Shown piece after piece: positions 12,403 to 23,840 of a stretch of 64,000 bases of DNA (within the stretch, counting starts at the first letter, position 1; each line of letters starts with the position of its first letter). The translations under genes were made by a program, and so were the position numbers. The notes under the pieces were generated by a model. The model saw only the letters and a list, made by a program, of their open reading frames with translations, was not told the origin of the DNA and did not search any database. The stretch spans positions 10,468,501 through 10,532,500 of the forward strand of contig JAYKKI010000016.1 in assembly GCA_039881145.1 (NCBI GenBank), given 5' to 3'. Source of the stretch: Druceiella hillmani (lineage: Eukaryota > Arthropoda > Insecta > Lepidoptera > Hepialidae).

Positions 12403-15084
12403 CTTTAAAATTATTAAAATGTGTTACTTATTTACAAAAATATAATAACTTTTACATTGCCATATTATCAGTATATTTAAGGTTCCGTTACTCCCGACGA
12501 TACCCCGGTATTTATATTAATATGAGAGACTCCATATACTAACATTATAAAAAAGTATCTCACAGTTATAACACCAAAAACAGATCAAAATCAAGCGTCG
12601 TCTACCGGATACACATGAACGACAATCAAGTCACTTAAATGAAATTTCAAGATATTTTACATGATGGCTGTGAGCCACAGAATTCAAGAGTTCATTATTT
12701 TTTAATATGTTCGTCCAAATATCTCACCAAAATCAATTCACATTCTTTTAATAAATTGAACCTGCTTCTCTATTGACATTTTCCATCTCTTTGCATCGGT
12801 CAAATCATTAAATCTTTATCGAATAAATTGTCAAATTAAGAAGGTAAAGACTGTTTTATGTTTTATTTCATTTAAGATAACCAATGAAATAGAGAATAAA
12901 AAAATTATATAAATATTCAAAACTAATAGCACAATTTTAAATTACACCATTCAATTAATATCCAATTGGAAAATAAATATATAATATATTCTTTGCATGT
13001 ATATTATGTACATCTGTTGCGGTCTACATATCTTATGAAAGCTTTATTTTCATTTTTTGATAAGCAATATCGGTAAAGAACTTGCTTAATAGTTGTAATT
13101 GTGAATGAAATTGAGAATGGTTTGATATTGAAAATTTTTTTGTTCTGAGAAAACTTTTTCTTTAATAAACGTGTTCTTTCAATTATTCTATATACTCGTA
13201 CACCCCTTGTTCTATTATTTTGGTTTTCTCCACTACCTGCATTATCCATGTTACCCGCAGTGTTTATTATATAATATAATCTGAGGTTATTTCATCATGT
13301 TTTGACTAGACATATTATCAGTTGTCATCATTTTTGACTAGATATATTATCAGTAAGATGTACTCATAAGAATAATGTTCTTATTATTCTTTCTTAAATA
13401 ATTTAGAACAGCAGTTGACCCACTTAAAAATAACCTGGAACAGTCTTCTCGAAAACTTTTGCTTATTTTTATAAAGCATTACCAATTTTTTTAGCATTGA
13501 ATATATTTCATAAGGAAAAAGAGAAAAAATATTACACGTAATATTGTGATTCTGGAGCACAGAAGTTAAGTCACAAACCACACACATACTTCGATTATTC
13601 TCTGGAGCAAAATTTGGTTTATTTTCTGTATAAACGTGCATTTCTAATCTCAATGATATCTTACTATAGAACAGCGTTCATAATTTTGTACCACATTTAA
13701 CAAATTTACTCGGAATGCAAAGCAACCAATTACTGATCTTCGGAAATATTTTCTTTAGGATAGACATGGTTTGCGTGGAATTAATTTTTATAGTAGCCAA
13801 TATCTCTTTTAGAATCCATTATCTCTATATATCTTCCCTTTCCATTGAAACTACTTTTACCGACTTTTTGTTTCACGAACTTCATGAATTCAAAGTGAGA
13901 TTTTTACAAATTGGCAAATAGCAACAAACCAACTAGCTAGGATGAAACGTTTTCCCGTTTTGAATTAAAATTTGATGGCCTTCAATATTAGTTGCCATAT
14001 TTTAAATCGACGTATGGAATATAAAAAAATAGGATTTAAATAATAATCTGGTGTTTGTGTACAAACACACCTTATAACAGTAAACCTTATTAAGTTAATG
14101 GATGATAACATACCTAAATAGGTTTTGGTGGTGAATAAAGCATCCTTTGAATTTGTTAATTCTTTTTAACTTTTCTACGGATAATATTTCCAGCACTGTA
14201 ATTTTTGGGTACTATGGCACCTGCAGGTTATTTAAATTCTGATACAAACTTATCATTCGTCAGAAGTTTGTAACATAATCTCCTCTTCTCAATGACTTTC
14301 CACAGTGTAGTAAAACTTGCACCGACTTATAACTTCTGCCTTCTAAAAATACTAAACTTATCAAGGGTAGAAATACCATACATTTTCAACATAATTAGAT
14401 GAAATAACATATACTTTTTCAAAACAACCAAGCAAAAAGTACATATTGAAACCCAGGCAAAAGTAAAGACAGACGATTTTTTTTCTAAAATACCCTGAAG
14501 AATAAATATATTTTCCTATAACTAATAGGAACAGCACGTAAATAACGTAATTGTATGTTTTATAAAGTTATATTAAATATATTACACAAAAAGTCAATAA
14601 AAACTATAATTTTTCAAATATCTTTTTAACCGAAAAACCATAGATTTTGTTTTAGATTATACAGAACAAAACCAAAATGCATGACTAAAAATTAAACTGT
14701 CAATATAACCAGTATAAAAATATACGCTGATTTTCTTAACCTTTTATACTCTTAATTTGCCATTTTACTGCCCTATGTATTTAAATGTCTAAAACATCGA
14801 CACCAAAACTTCAAGAAGTGTAATTTATGAACATTTTGTTCAATAAATCAAGAAATTAAAGTATAATGCTCGGCCCTATCCGTCATAGCCAAGGTTTAGG
14901 AAATATATTTAGTCAGTTAATAACTTTGTATTAAATTACTATCGTTATTATGATTTGTCTTGTGTTAAACAAACGAGTTCATCATTTTAATTTAAAGTAT
15001 TCATCTTCAAAATGAAACGAGAACAAAGTTACTACCTTCGTAAAGATAACTTATCCCTCAGAAACGGCGACTAATTGACTTGTA
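12403..15084. other. A+T-rich spacer
   Basis: No gene is supported. A 33-bp direct duplication (TCATCAT..TTTGACTAGA..TATTATCAG) lies at 13292-13356. A possible mariner C-terminal scrap on the minus strand at 14186-14345 was considered and left uncalled. Short ORFs at 13004-13249 and 13384-13653 (minus) look random. Confidence 0.35.
13292..13356. repeat. Tandem duplication, 33-bp unit, two copies
   Basis: Two adjacent copies of a segment beginning TCATCAT and containing TTGACTAGA and TATTATCAGT follow one another with a few differences. This is probably a replication-slippage duplication and has no coding capacity. Confidence 0.7.
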
Positions 15085-15101
15085 TTTATATATTTATATA
15101 C

Positions 15102-15151
<50 letters not shown>

Positions 15152-15169
15152 ATATATATATATATATAA
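15085..15169. repeat. (TA)n microsatellite with a (TG) interruption
   Basis: A nearly pure TA run occupies 15103-15168, interrupted by TGTGTGTGTG at 15141-15150. It can form cruciform or slipped structures and will be length-polymorphic. It lies about 60 bases from the Penelope-like fragment copy B. Confidence 0.95.
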
Positions 15170-15227
15170 TTTACAAATTCTAAGGAATGTAATTTTCAAT
15201 ATTTAAAAAAAATTGAATTTTTCACAA

Positions 15228-15425
15228 CTAGATGAAACTACGTGATGTATTATTATTTCTACTTTATTTAAATTCTTTACCACGACCTAGGTCTCGTTTG
15301 CCAACATTTTCAGATGAGCAATTTGTAAATATTTTAGAAATATAAAGTAGAAACCATTCGTAAAAAATTAAATTTAAATGGATTTCTACAAATTTAACGT
15401 CAAATATATTGAATAATTAAACATT
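15228..15425 (-). mobile_element. Solo terminal fragment of a Penelope-like element (copy B) with decayed hammerhead
   Basis: Homologous to copies A and C over the stretch from GATGAAACTACGTGAT to CACGACCTAGG and beyond. In this copy the ribozyme core is damaged: GAAA reads GAGA, CUGANGA reads CUGAAAA, and stem I no longer pairs (CUCAU opposite GUGG). Downstream it keeps GATTTCTACAAATTTAACG, the segment found in inverted orientation at about 22990-23030 beside copy C. No coding region is attached. Confidence 0.55.
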
Positions 15426-15894
15426 TGCTAAGCATAATTTGAACCATACTGTATTTATTATGTACACCAGGCTTAGTCCTGTTACGTGAATTTATTATTA
15501 ACTTAATGATTTTACAAAGGATCAAGGAAATCATTTTAAATATTCACTGAAATTGCTCAGTTTCAGTCAATGTTGCAAACGTAACGCATAGGAAATATGC
15601 GTAGTTACGTATATAAATTAATATAGTAGCTTTCGTTAAGCAAGCAAATTATTTAAGATGTTATTGATTTTACCTTTTCGTACTTTATCAAATATATTAC
15701 AAATAAAATCTCTACATTTAATATTAATTAAAACAGTATAAATTTCATAAAAATTAAAAATTATCCAAATTTTACAAAATTAACATTAAAAGATTAGATA
15801 AAATATTAATATAAAGGAATATCGATTGATTTGGAAAATAAAAAGACATAAATGTTTGATCCTAAGCATCAAGAAACTTAACGTGAACGCTTCA

Positions 15895-15922
15895 AAATCG
15901 AGACTTTGTGAAGTCTCGATTT
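15895..15922. repeat. Hairpin, 12-bp perfect arms
   Basis: AAATCGAGACTT and AAGTCTCGATTT are exact reverse complements separated by TGTG. No pyrimidine-rich terminator tract or gene is next to it, so a role is not implied. Confidence 0.7.
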
Positions 15923-16506
15923 GCTTTCCAAAGTGCTCGATATTATTCATAGTCGCCATGTTGCCATACTAACATATTTTTCCACCTCTTGATTGATCAT
16001 CTCAGATTACCGACTTATTGCCGTCATTACCTTATTACTTATTATTAAAAATTAGCAAGGATAAAAATTGTTCACTCAACTGAAAGAAATATGCCCTAAC
16101 CTTAGTGTGCTCTTGAGTAAAAATGTTAATATCTAATTTAGTCACTATAGGAGTGAAGAGATATACGCAAATGTCAAAAAATTGTAAAGGGTAATTTCGT
16201 TCCAAAAATGTTGTTTATGTCAGGAGTAAACATAATCTTTTAAAATAAACCTAATCCCCTTATCTCTTCATATAATTTCCACTAATTATTTCATTTAAAT
16301 CAGCTACCCTCTGCTTACTAAAAACACAAAGGTGTCTCGTACTCTTTCATAATATTTGCTGGATGTATCATAAATGACAAATAAATATTTTACCATGATT
16401 CAAAGTAACAGTAGAATCTATTCTTGTTAACCATTTTTCTACTCGTAAATAATCTCCTGTATATTTGTCCACGTGTCCATTGTTACGTTGTAATCAAATA
16501 AGACAT

Positions 16507-16532
16507 TTTCCAAACAACGCATTGTTTGGAAA
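16507..16532. repeat. Hairpin, 11-bp perfect arms
   Basis: TTTCCAAACAA pairs exactly with TTGTTTGGAAA around a CGCA loop. It is an isolated structure in spacer DNA. Confidence 0.7.
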
Positions 16533-18141
16533 TCTGGTCATTGTTTGAGGATATCTCCGTAAACCAATCACGTCGCTCGGACTCTGAATACGATAGGTGT
16601 GTCAGATTTGGATTGAATTGTATTGTATAGAAATCGACAACATAATTTCAATTTCGTTCTCCGCATTCAAAATATCATTAATAATTCATTAATGTTTTGT
16701 TATCGCAATGTAAATAGAATCCAATTTTATTAATTTATTCTAAACCACATCTCACTTTAATCTTAATTATATCCTGGTAGTGGGTTCATTCCTAATTTCC
16801 ATTTTACTTGACCTTTGAACAGAAGTTATTTTCATGCATTTGTGTGTATATTAGGACAGACAATTTTAAGAAAAAATGGAACGAAAGTAAAGATTGGAAT
16901 AGCGCCCTACGTTACAATGAGTTTTAATGAGTGTCAATACGTTAACTCTTCTATCAAACGGCATTATAAACACAAAATAGCTTATAAAAGTAACTTTAAT
17001 AGGTGTATACGTCAAACCAAAGCCGTGGCGTATATTTCATTCTCTTTTTGTGATATTTTTATGGAGAGTAATTTGTTTCTGACAAGAACACTCGCGGTTC
17101 CTTCGCCTGTCCGATCTGTCCATTTGTCACAGTTTTTCACTGCCACTATTTTAAATGATTTCGTTTGAAATAGATGTAAAATAATAAAGCGTGTTAACAT
17201 ACATGTGGCAAACTCAATAGAAAATTTTCAAAAATATTTAAAAGGAAATTTTGGAGAACAGAAATAAAGTACCAGATAAAATAATTTTTAAATTTTTTCC
17301 ATCACCTAAAATATTTATTGAAAGAATGACAAAAACATTTTGTTAGAATTTTATGAAAGATAATGTTGTCAAAGATAATGTTATAAAATTTAGTCAAAAG
17401 TGTCAACAAAAATGTTCTAAGAAACGGTTAAGCCTTGAAATTTGGTATATCAATAAAGCATTATAACCCTACATACATCGGATTAGTTTATTTTTAAAAA
17501 AATTATGGGAAAAATTTTGAAGGATAAGGAAAATACTCGAAAGTTTTCATTTCATGTTTTTTTATGGAATTGCCAATTGAAAAAAAAATATGGTTCCGAA
17601 ACTATTTAAAAAAAAATTAAATAAAACGGTTTACCTGCCCAGAGCGGCTTTTATGGGTTTATTACCTTCAATAAAACACGCATTGCAGACGACTATGTCC
17701 AGCAGTGGACTGAGTGCGGTTGTCGTTGACCTGATATTTAATCAAACTCGACATGTTTATATGCAAAATGCACCCACAGTGTAAGTAAAAATCTATTATT
17801 TTTCGAGATAAATTATTCAGTTTGTGAAAATCGTTAATCTGAGGTCATTTTTTTGATGCCATGGTCACAAATTAAGTGTGATTTGAAATTTGTTTGTTGC
17901 TGAAAACATTTTTTTTTGAAAGAACCCTAAAAATTGTAAAATCTTTTAACTAATTGAAAAAGAATGTTTACTCAGTTATACTGTATGATAAAAAAATTGA
18001 CAATCAAACTTAATTTGATGCGCCAATCGACGTAGAGTAGTGAATTGTATCTATAATAAGGTCAAGTTTTTTCAGCTATTTTCCTGGTTGGTGCATGATT
18101 TATGGAACAACCTGTGTACGTACATACATATAAAAAAAAAA

Positions 18142-18142
18142 A

Positions 18143-18213
<71 letters not shown>

Positions 18214-18221
18214 AATAAATA

Positions 18222-18262
<41 letters not shown>

Positions 18263-18264
18263 AT
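18142..18264. repeat. (TA)n microsatellite, interrupted
   Basis: More than 100 bases of alternating TA with occasional GT steps. The overlapping open frames on both strands (Ile-Tyr repeats) come only from this repeat and are not genes. Confidence 0.97.
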
Positions 18265-18361
18265 GCATCATTTGCATATAATATTTTAAAAAATTATACA
18301 CAAATATGAATATAAAAATCTTCAAAAAAATTCAATGGGGCACCCCTCTATCATCCATAAT

Positions 18362-18403
18362 AAATTGAAAATGAATAAAAAAGTTTTATTTCATTTTCAA
18401 TTT
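18362..18403. repeat. Hairpin, 14-bp perfect arms
   Basis: AAATTGAAAATGAA at 18362-18375 pairs exactly with TTCATTTTCAATTT at 18390-18403 around a 14-base loop. It lies about 100 bases from the (TA)n tract; no flanking duplication was seen. Confidence 0.7.
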
Positions 18404-20310
18404 CCTGAAAAGTATTCAAAATCTAGATTACATCTAACAGTCTACCAACTTAATGTTCGTACAAAGAATGATATGAAGAATATGTTTCTATGGTGAGAAA
18501 TAATATTATTTAATTTGTAACATGTCTTAGGCCTGTGAGAGATATAATTGGAAATACATTTACGTTGCTAAAAATTTATATTTTTAAATATTTTATTAGA
18601 AATAATATGTAGTCTGAAATATTTATAAGAGCCTCAATTTCTACAGAACGCTCGCATTGCTATTTCTATTTATACATGATAGATTTTTATTGTTAAACCG
18701 AACATTGCTAAAATCACTTAACTTAAACTTAAATAAACTGAACAGTGAAAAACTAGTCATGTTTTTTACTTTTATAAAACCAATTAACCGTGTGTTATAG
18801 CTTTACCAAAATAATGTTTGAGGAAATTATATAAAATAATAGAATACCCCAAAAACTTCAACGATTGATAAATATTACAGACTGTCTGTTATGATTTGTT
18901 TTTATTTCTAAATGGTACCATGGAAATATTTTCCACTTAGGCAAATTAAACCATGACAAAATAATCTCGTTTTATACTTTTATACGACAAACTAACCATA
19001 TTTTTTCGATATATCATGTTTGAAAGAATTACGATAAAAATCAACACCACTGAATTTATATTATAAGTACGCACTTTTCTTCGCACAATTAGAACACATA
19101 ATAAGTAATTAAACTCTCGAGAAGACTAATGAACCGTACATAATTGTTAAACAAAAAAGCGATTAAAAGAAAATACGGTTAAGAACTCTTTTACAGGATG
19201 GCTAGTAATATCTACACAAAAAAGTAAAATATGCCAAACACAAGTACACATCGAAAGAAATATATTTCGTAAGATTAGTTACATAATCCATAAAACAACG
19301 TTACTAATGTAAATTTAACATAAATGGATTTGTTGAACTTACGGTCAGAGTAAAGAATTTCCGTTTGTTTTGAAATATTTACGTACTAAATATATAGAGA
19401 AATTTGATAGTTTTGATTTATTGTTTTGTTAAGCAAGATATTATTCGTGTTATTTTTTGATCTATAAAACGATTTATAATTTAAATTTAATACGACTGGC
19501 TGTTCTTATAATTCCGTACCCATAAGTAAACCCAACGTAAGGAATACGTTGATGTGAACATAAGTCAAAATATTTTATGGGAAAAAAAAATTGTTACATG
19601 TTTTCCATGCTAATTTAACGCATATTTGAAAATGTTAACGGCCTTTTAATACTACATAGTTACAATAAACCACTATCCCGAACGAAGCTCAAAGGTAATA
19701 GTGTTTCATACTCAGACTTTAGATTCTTAATAAAAGTTCTGAACATGTTTTTGGAATTTGTATTTATTGAAGAACACTGTTTCATTTGATGATTTTTCAC
19801 TAAAATAACATTAGTCTAACGACAACGAGAAAACATAATACCGTAGGCATATGAGCAAATAAGTTTACTTTCACTAAAAATATTTGGATACCTTTCGAAA
19901 ATATTAAAGATTCCTTTTACTAAGAGATAAACAAACCAATAAAAAAAACATTTCACGATTTAAAAATTACTTCTTTGTCGTTGTAAAATAAATATGAAAG
20001 TTTTACAAAAGCATCAATATTGAAAAACACTGAAGACTAAATAAATAACTTTTCCAACTTGACGGAAATTTAAATAACATATTTTTATTTATTGATAATT
20101 ATCAAATAATTAGTAGCCAAAAATATATGACGGCTTATGTTCTAAATTAACGTACGTAATATGATCCTTGCATAATTTCATTCTCAAACTAGATTTTAAC
20201 CAATTTATTTTTATTTGTAAATAAATTTTTTTATTATTTTACTACATGACAAAAAACAATTCTGAATACCGGTGCCGGTGCCTTTAATATTCAAACTGAA
20301 TTAAACTAAA
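18404..20310. other. A+T-rich spacer, nothing recognised
   Basis: No ORF with coding character, no RNA gene, and no transposon protein or clear repeat was found in this interval. Confidence 0.4.
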
Positions 20311-20361
20311 AGATTCATATATGCTAGATTCATATATGATAAGATTCATATATGCTAGATT
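20311..20361. repeat. Short tandem repeat, three copies of a 15-bp unit
   Basis: AGATTCATATATGCT, AGATTCATATATGAT and AGATTCATATATGCT follow each other with one extra A before the third, and a partial fourth unit (AGATT) follows. Confidence 0.85.
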
Positions 20362-20419
20362 GCAGTAATTTACCTTTTAGCCTTTAAACAAAATTATTTG
20401 AACAAAGGTTTAAAGTCAT

Positions 20420-20475
20420 AAGTTTTATTGGTTAATCCTTGGGAAAAAAGGTGCAAGGATTAACCGGTAAAACCT
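20420..20475. repeat. Hairpin with about 21-bp imperfect arms
   Basis: Left arm 20420-20440 ends in GGTTAATCCTT; right arm 20455-20475 starts AAGGATTAACC. The arms continue to match outward with three mismatches, around a 14-base loop. With the adjacent tandem repeat and the palindrome at 20535-20570 this makes a compact cluster of secondary structure. Confidence 0.65.
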
Positions 20476-20534
20476 TTTTTAAGATTGAAATAAGAAAGCA
20501 ATAAATAGAGTACGTTATAGGTATTTACAATGAA

Positions 20535-20570
20535 TAGTATACGTTATAGGTATCTATAACGTGTACTATC
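20535..20570. repeat. Near-perfect palindrome next to a direct repeat
   Basis: ATAGTATACGTTATA and TATAACGTGTACTAT are reverse complements at 14 of 15 positions around GGTATC. The motif TACGTTATAGGTAT of the left arm also occurs as a direct copy at about 20511-20524. Confidence 0.65.
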
Positions 20571-20589
20571 TAATTTAAAATATTTTGAT

Positions 20590-21010
20590 TTTTATGATTT
20601 TTTAGGGGAATGGCAAAAACAGAATCCATATAATTTCATCACGTCTGTCTGTCCAAACCCCTCTATCACATCCTTGAATTTTTGACAGTTATAGAACCAC
20701 CTAAATTATATTCTGCATAACATTTTTCATATAGGAATTAATACGTTGCAAAATATAATAAAGAAAATCGAATATTTTTAAAGTCTTTTAACATGAAATT
20801 TAGGTTTCATAATAAATTCAATAACTACTCGTGTACAAGTTTCCAATTATAGGGTTGAAAAATATAAAATAAATCTATAGCTAAGAAACTAATATTAGAA
20901 TGGAATTTTAAACTAAATTACGTCGGTTAACTTGCATTAATAAATTAAGACGATAGAAAAATTGCGGAACCCTGCGTTGTGCGTGTTCCGACACACAATT
21001 GACCGATTTC
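20590..21010. repeat. Interspersed insect-type repeat (CTGTCTGTCC / GGAACCCT signature)
   Basis: The left part carries GGCAAAAACAGAATCC, then TTTCATCACGTCTGTCTGTC. The right part carries GCGGAACCCTGCGTTGTGCG, then a short hairpin-like CGTGTTCCGACACAC and ATTGACCG. From memory, this combination and spacing resembles a short noncoding repeat common in lepidopteran and other insect genomic DNA. No protein is encoded. Boundaries are approximate because no target-site duplication was found. Confidence 0.45.
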
Positions 21011-21391
21011 ATACTTTACATATTAAACATTTTACATTTTACTCTAACTGAAACACTAAATAAGACGAATTTGCAGTGTAAATTTTGTTCCTTAATAAAT
21101 ATAAGAATCTGCTTAGGACAAAGTTTCAATAACGAAGTGTCATTTTTTTCCGATTTTCGCCTGAAATATTTTATAATGTTATAGTAAATATATATAAAAT
21201 CAATTGTCATAAAGTAACCTTTCTATCCCAAGGTTGTTCAAATAACTATATAATGAAGGGAACTTTCGTTACCCCTTTCAAAAATATGCCCTAAGAAATA
21301 TTTAATTACATTTGAAGCTGTACATTTATTGCCTATGTGATCTATTAAAATTATTGGAAAAATCATTGTATTATATATATACATATATATA

Positions 21392-21440
<49 letters not shown>

Positions 21441-22989
21441 AGATAAAATTTTGTATCTCGTAATAAAGTAAGCTAATATATCACTGGTTTCATATAATTA
21501 GTATATTTTAAAAGATTGTATTTTAATTCTAATGAAATCCTCATAAGACGCAATTGGAATTATAAACTTAAAGCTGGCAATTTTAAAATCCTAAATGATT
21601 TTTTAATTTAAATTAATGGGATTCGTATGTGTAATATAAAGAAAATTTTAATTTGATGTAAAAAAAAAACACTAAATATGAAATTTATTTTAATTAATAT
21701 TTATTAAACTTAATACATATTACATAAAGCATCAAGGAGCAAAATGACAATGATTATAAAAAAAAATGTAACGAGTTAACAGTCAGTGTAATCTCTGAAT
21801 GAAATTTAATTTAATTGGACTGAAAATTTACATTATGAAGGTTTATAATACTTTAAACATACTTTAAATATATACATATGTGTACCTTGAAAGTAAAGTA
21901 ATTTGTCGCCCTTATTGTCAAAATTTATCGACAATTGGAAGGAAATTTTGCTTTAGACATTATTTATATACAGATGATTGACAAATGTACAACTTCTCAG
22001 AAACTTTTACTATCTAATAGCTGTATCAATCTACTATATCCATGAAATATTTGCCCAATCGTTTGATGACCTCGTAAAATGAGTTTGTCCGTAAACAAAT
22101 ATAATCCGGCTATCATTGTTTATGGTCGAAAATTTCTTTTAAAAAGACAATATGATCACAGTCGTGATTTAATAGTTTTACTTGTCTGATTTGATGACTA
22201 CCGGAAAATTGAATAACTTTGTTCATAAAACTCATTAAAAGGAAACCGTTTCTAAAATCTCTTAAATTAATTATATCAACTAAAACAAAGAGCAAACAAA
22301 CGATATCAATTAAATTTTGGTTAGTATTTTTCCTATATTTTATTTTGTAGTTTTATTTACTATCCGTTACAGTAATCCATAATGAATAATATAATACATT
22401 GTTGTTTGCGAATTTAACTATTTTAATTGTACAGATCATCTATTTCAGATACAGTCTTGGAATTTCATCAAATCTATCTATCCGTCTCCATGTTACAAAG
22501 TCACAATTCTTTCGATTTAAGATTGCTTGAAAGTATAGAAATAAAGAAAAAGTTTTTATCATTTCTTCTGAGGGTTATCACATAGTTTTCTCACTTCGGA
22601 AGGAAGGATATTTTTTCTCGTGGACCTCTTGAAGTGAAGATTTTTGAAAAGGCTTTTTAAAACTTAATTGAACATTTCTTTTAATACAGTATTTTAATTA
22701 ATTATATTCATTTAAACGTACCCATTTTTAAATTTAATTCATTTTGAGTAAATCGGCCTAAAATGTATGTAGAGTAATTGTTGTATTTTTAATATGACTA
22801 TTTAGTTAAAATGCGCACAACAAATATTGTATCTAGAGAACTTAATTTGTAATAAACAAATAAATAAATGGAAGTTAGTAAATTGTATTTTTGACTGCCT
22901 TTTACATCCAAGTTATGTGGAAATATTTCTGCAAAAAATTTTAAATAATTCAAGCAGGCTAATTTCTTTTATTCACAATTTTGATTAAA
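21011..22989. other. A+T-rich spacer with one (TA)n tract
   Basis: No gene is supported. A (TA)n microsatellite occupies about 21370-21437. The overlapping short ORFs at 20999-21210 on both strands and the minus ORF at 22113-22295 have no recognisable domain or coding signature. Confidence 0.4.
21370..21437. repeat. (TA)n microsatellite
   Basis: Alternating TA interrupted once by ACA and once by TTT; otherwise pure for more than 40 bases. Confidence 0.95.
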
Positions 22990-23096
22990 TGAATAACAAC
23001 TATTGAATACGTTTGGCGTTAATTCTGTAGAAATTCATTATTGACAATTAAATGAAGTTACGTGATTTAGTATTATTTCTACTTTATTTAAATTCT

Positions 23097-23142
23097 TTAC
23101 CACGATCTAGGTTTCGTTGTATTACAACATCTTCAGGTGGGC
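23097..23142 (-). ncRNA. Hammerhead ribozyme motif in the Penelope-like element (copy C)
   Basis: On the minus strand: CCAC (stem I), CUGAAGA, U, GUUG-UAAUA-CAAC (stem II), GAAA, CCUAGA (stem III position), UC, GUGG (stem I). The catalytic core and stems I and II are intact. Stem III has lost one pair compared with copy A (CCUAGA instead of CCUAGG). The motif lies about 390 bases downstream of the GIY-YIG region on the same strand, the place expected in Penelope-like elements, where it would cleave the transcript. Confidence 0.6.
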
Positions 23143-23534
23143 AATTAGCAAAGATTAACTCTTAGGAACTTCCTACTGCATTTAATGCACACAAAACAAT
23201 AGCGGAAGCGGGGTTTGATTTTCCTATTACTTGTAGAGGTCCGAATAGTTTTGATTATATTTTCGAAAGTTATACAATGCAAAATTCCGGTGTATGTGAT
23301 AAAATTAAATTAATATTATTCTCAATAATATTTTATATAATAAAAAGGGTATCTATGGTTAGAACAAGGTTATACAACTAATTATACATATCTCAAATTT
23401 TTTGTTTTCTTTTGTGACGTGTCTGCTTAGATGCGTAGCAGGGCTGAAACAATTTGAAGTGTACTACAGTATCAATGTGTCTAGCTATATAATATCTAGA
23501 AGATATTAATTATGGGTGATGATATTGTGTTGAG

Positions 23535-23840
23535 TTATTCATTTAATATATTTACGTTGGTGTCTCTTTTATGTTTGTTTATTTCTAATGTTTCTAGGGT
23601 ATTGATTTTATTGCCTTTTGTATTTATTTGTAATATATAAGGAGTATTGTCGATATGAGAGTAATGGTTATTTTTAATGAGGTGTTTTGCAAAGTGAGAT
23701 GTGTCTGGTTTGTTATTTCGCCAGGTGGCAATGTGTTCTTTGTATCTGGTAGTAAAATCTCTTCCTGTCTGACCTATATTTACGCTATTAGAGTGTTGCA
23801 TTTAAGTTTATAGATACCACTCTTTTTATATTTGTCTATT
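23535..23840 (-). pseudogene. GIY-YIG endonuclease-like domain of the Penelope-like element
   Basis: An 88-codon open frame at 23801-23535 contains NSVNIGQTGRDFTTRYKEH, the second half of a GIY-YIG-type core. The codons just before it on the same strand read GIY-like residues (KEWYL) and then a stop, so the domain is nearly intact but its entry is damaged. Further along are an H-rich helix (HFAKHLIKNNHYSH) and a C-terminal KINTLETLEINKHKRDTN, matching the layout of the endonuclease domain that follows the RT in this family. It normally nicks target DNA for insertion. The open frame is a remnant of the longer RT-endonuclease ORF, not an independent gene. Confidence 0.8.

Larger units (their letters stand above)
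15426..18140. other. A+T-rich spacer with small hairpins
   Basis: Two perfect small hairpins occur: 15895-15922 (12-bp arms AAATCGAGACTT, loop TGTG) and 16507-16532 (11-bp arms TTTCCAAACAA, loop CGCA). The open frame at 16815-17168 (plus) is the longest in the window but has no ATG at its start and its neighbouring frames are equally open, so I do not call it a gene. A short plus-strand motif near 17690 (TATGTCCAGCAGTGGACT) resembles the end of insect non-LTR or SINE repeats. Confidence 0.4.

Noticed and set aside
13004..13249. 81-codon minus ORF starting MDNAGSGENQNNRTRG
   Set aside because: The start looks protein-like but the rest is random A+T-rich sequence, with no splice sites or family match.
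14186..14345. Possible mariner C-terminal scrap on the minus strand (KSLRRGDYVTNF)
   Set aside because: Only one short GDYV-like motif supports it; too little to call.
16815..17168. Longest open frame in the window (117 codons, plus)
   Set aside because: It does not begin with ATG, the opposite strand is open too, no domain or splice context is visible, and the composition is not coding-like throughout.
17630..17740. Possible tail of an insect non-LTR retrotransposon (DYVQQWTE in one frame)
   Set aside because: The 18-base TATGTCCAGCAGTGGACT word is suggestive, but there is no upstream domain or tail structure.
18040..18325. Overlapping ORFs of 87-89 codons on both strands, rich in Ile and Tyr
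   Set aside because: They are translations of the (TA)n microsatellite.
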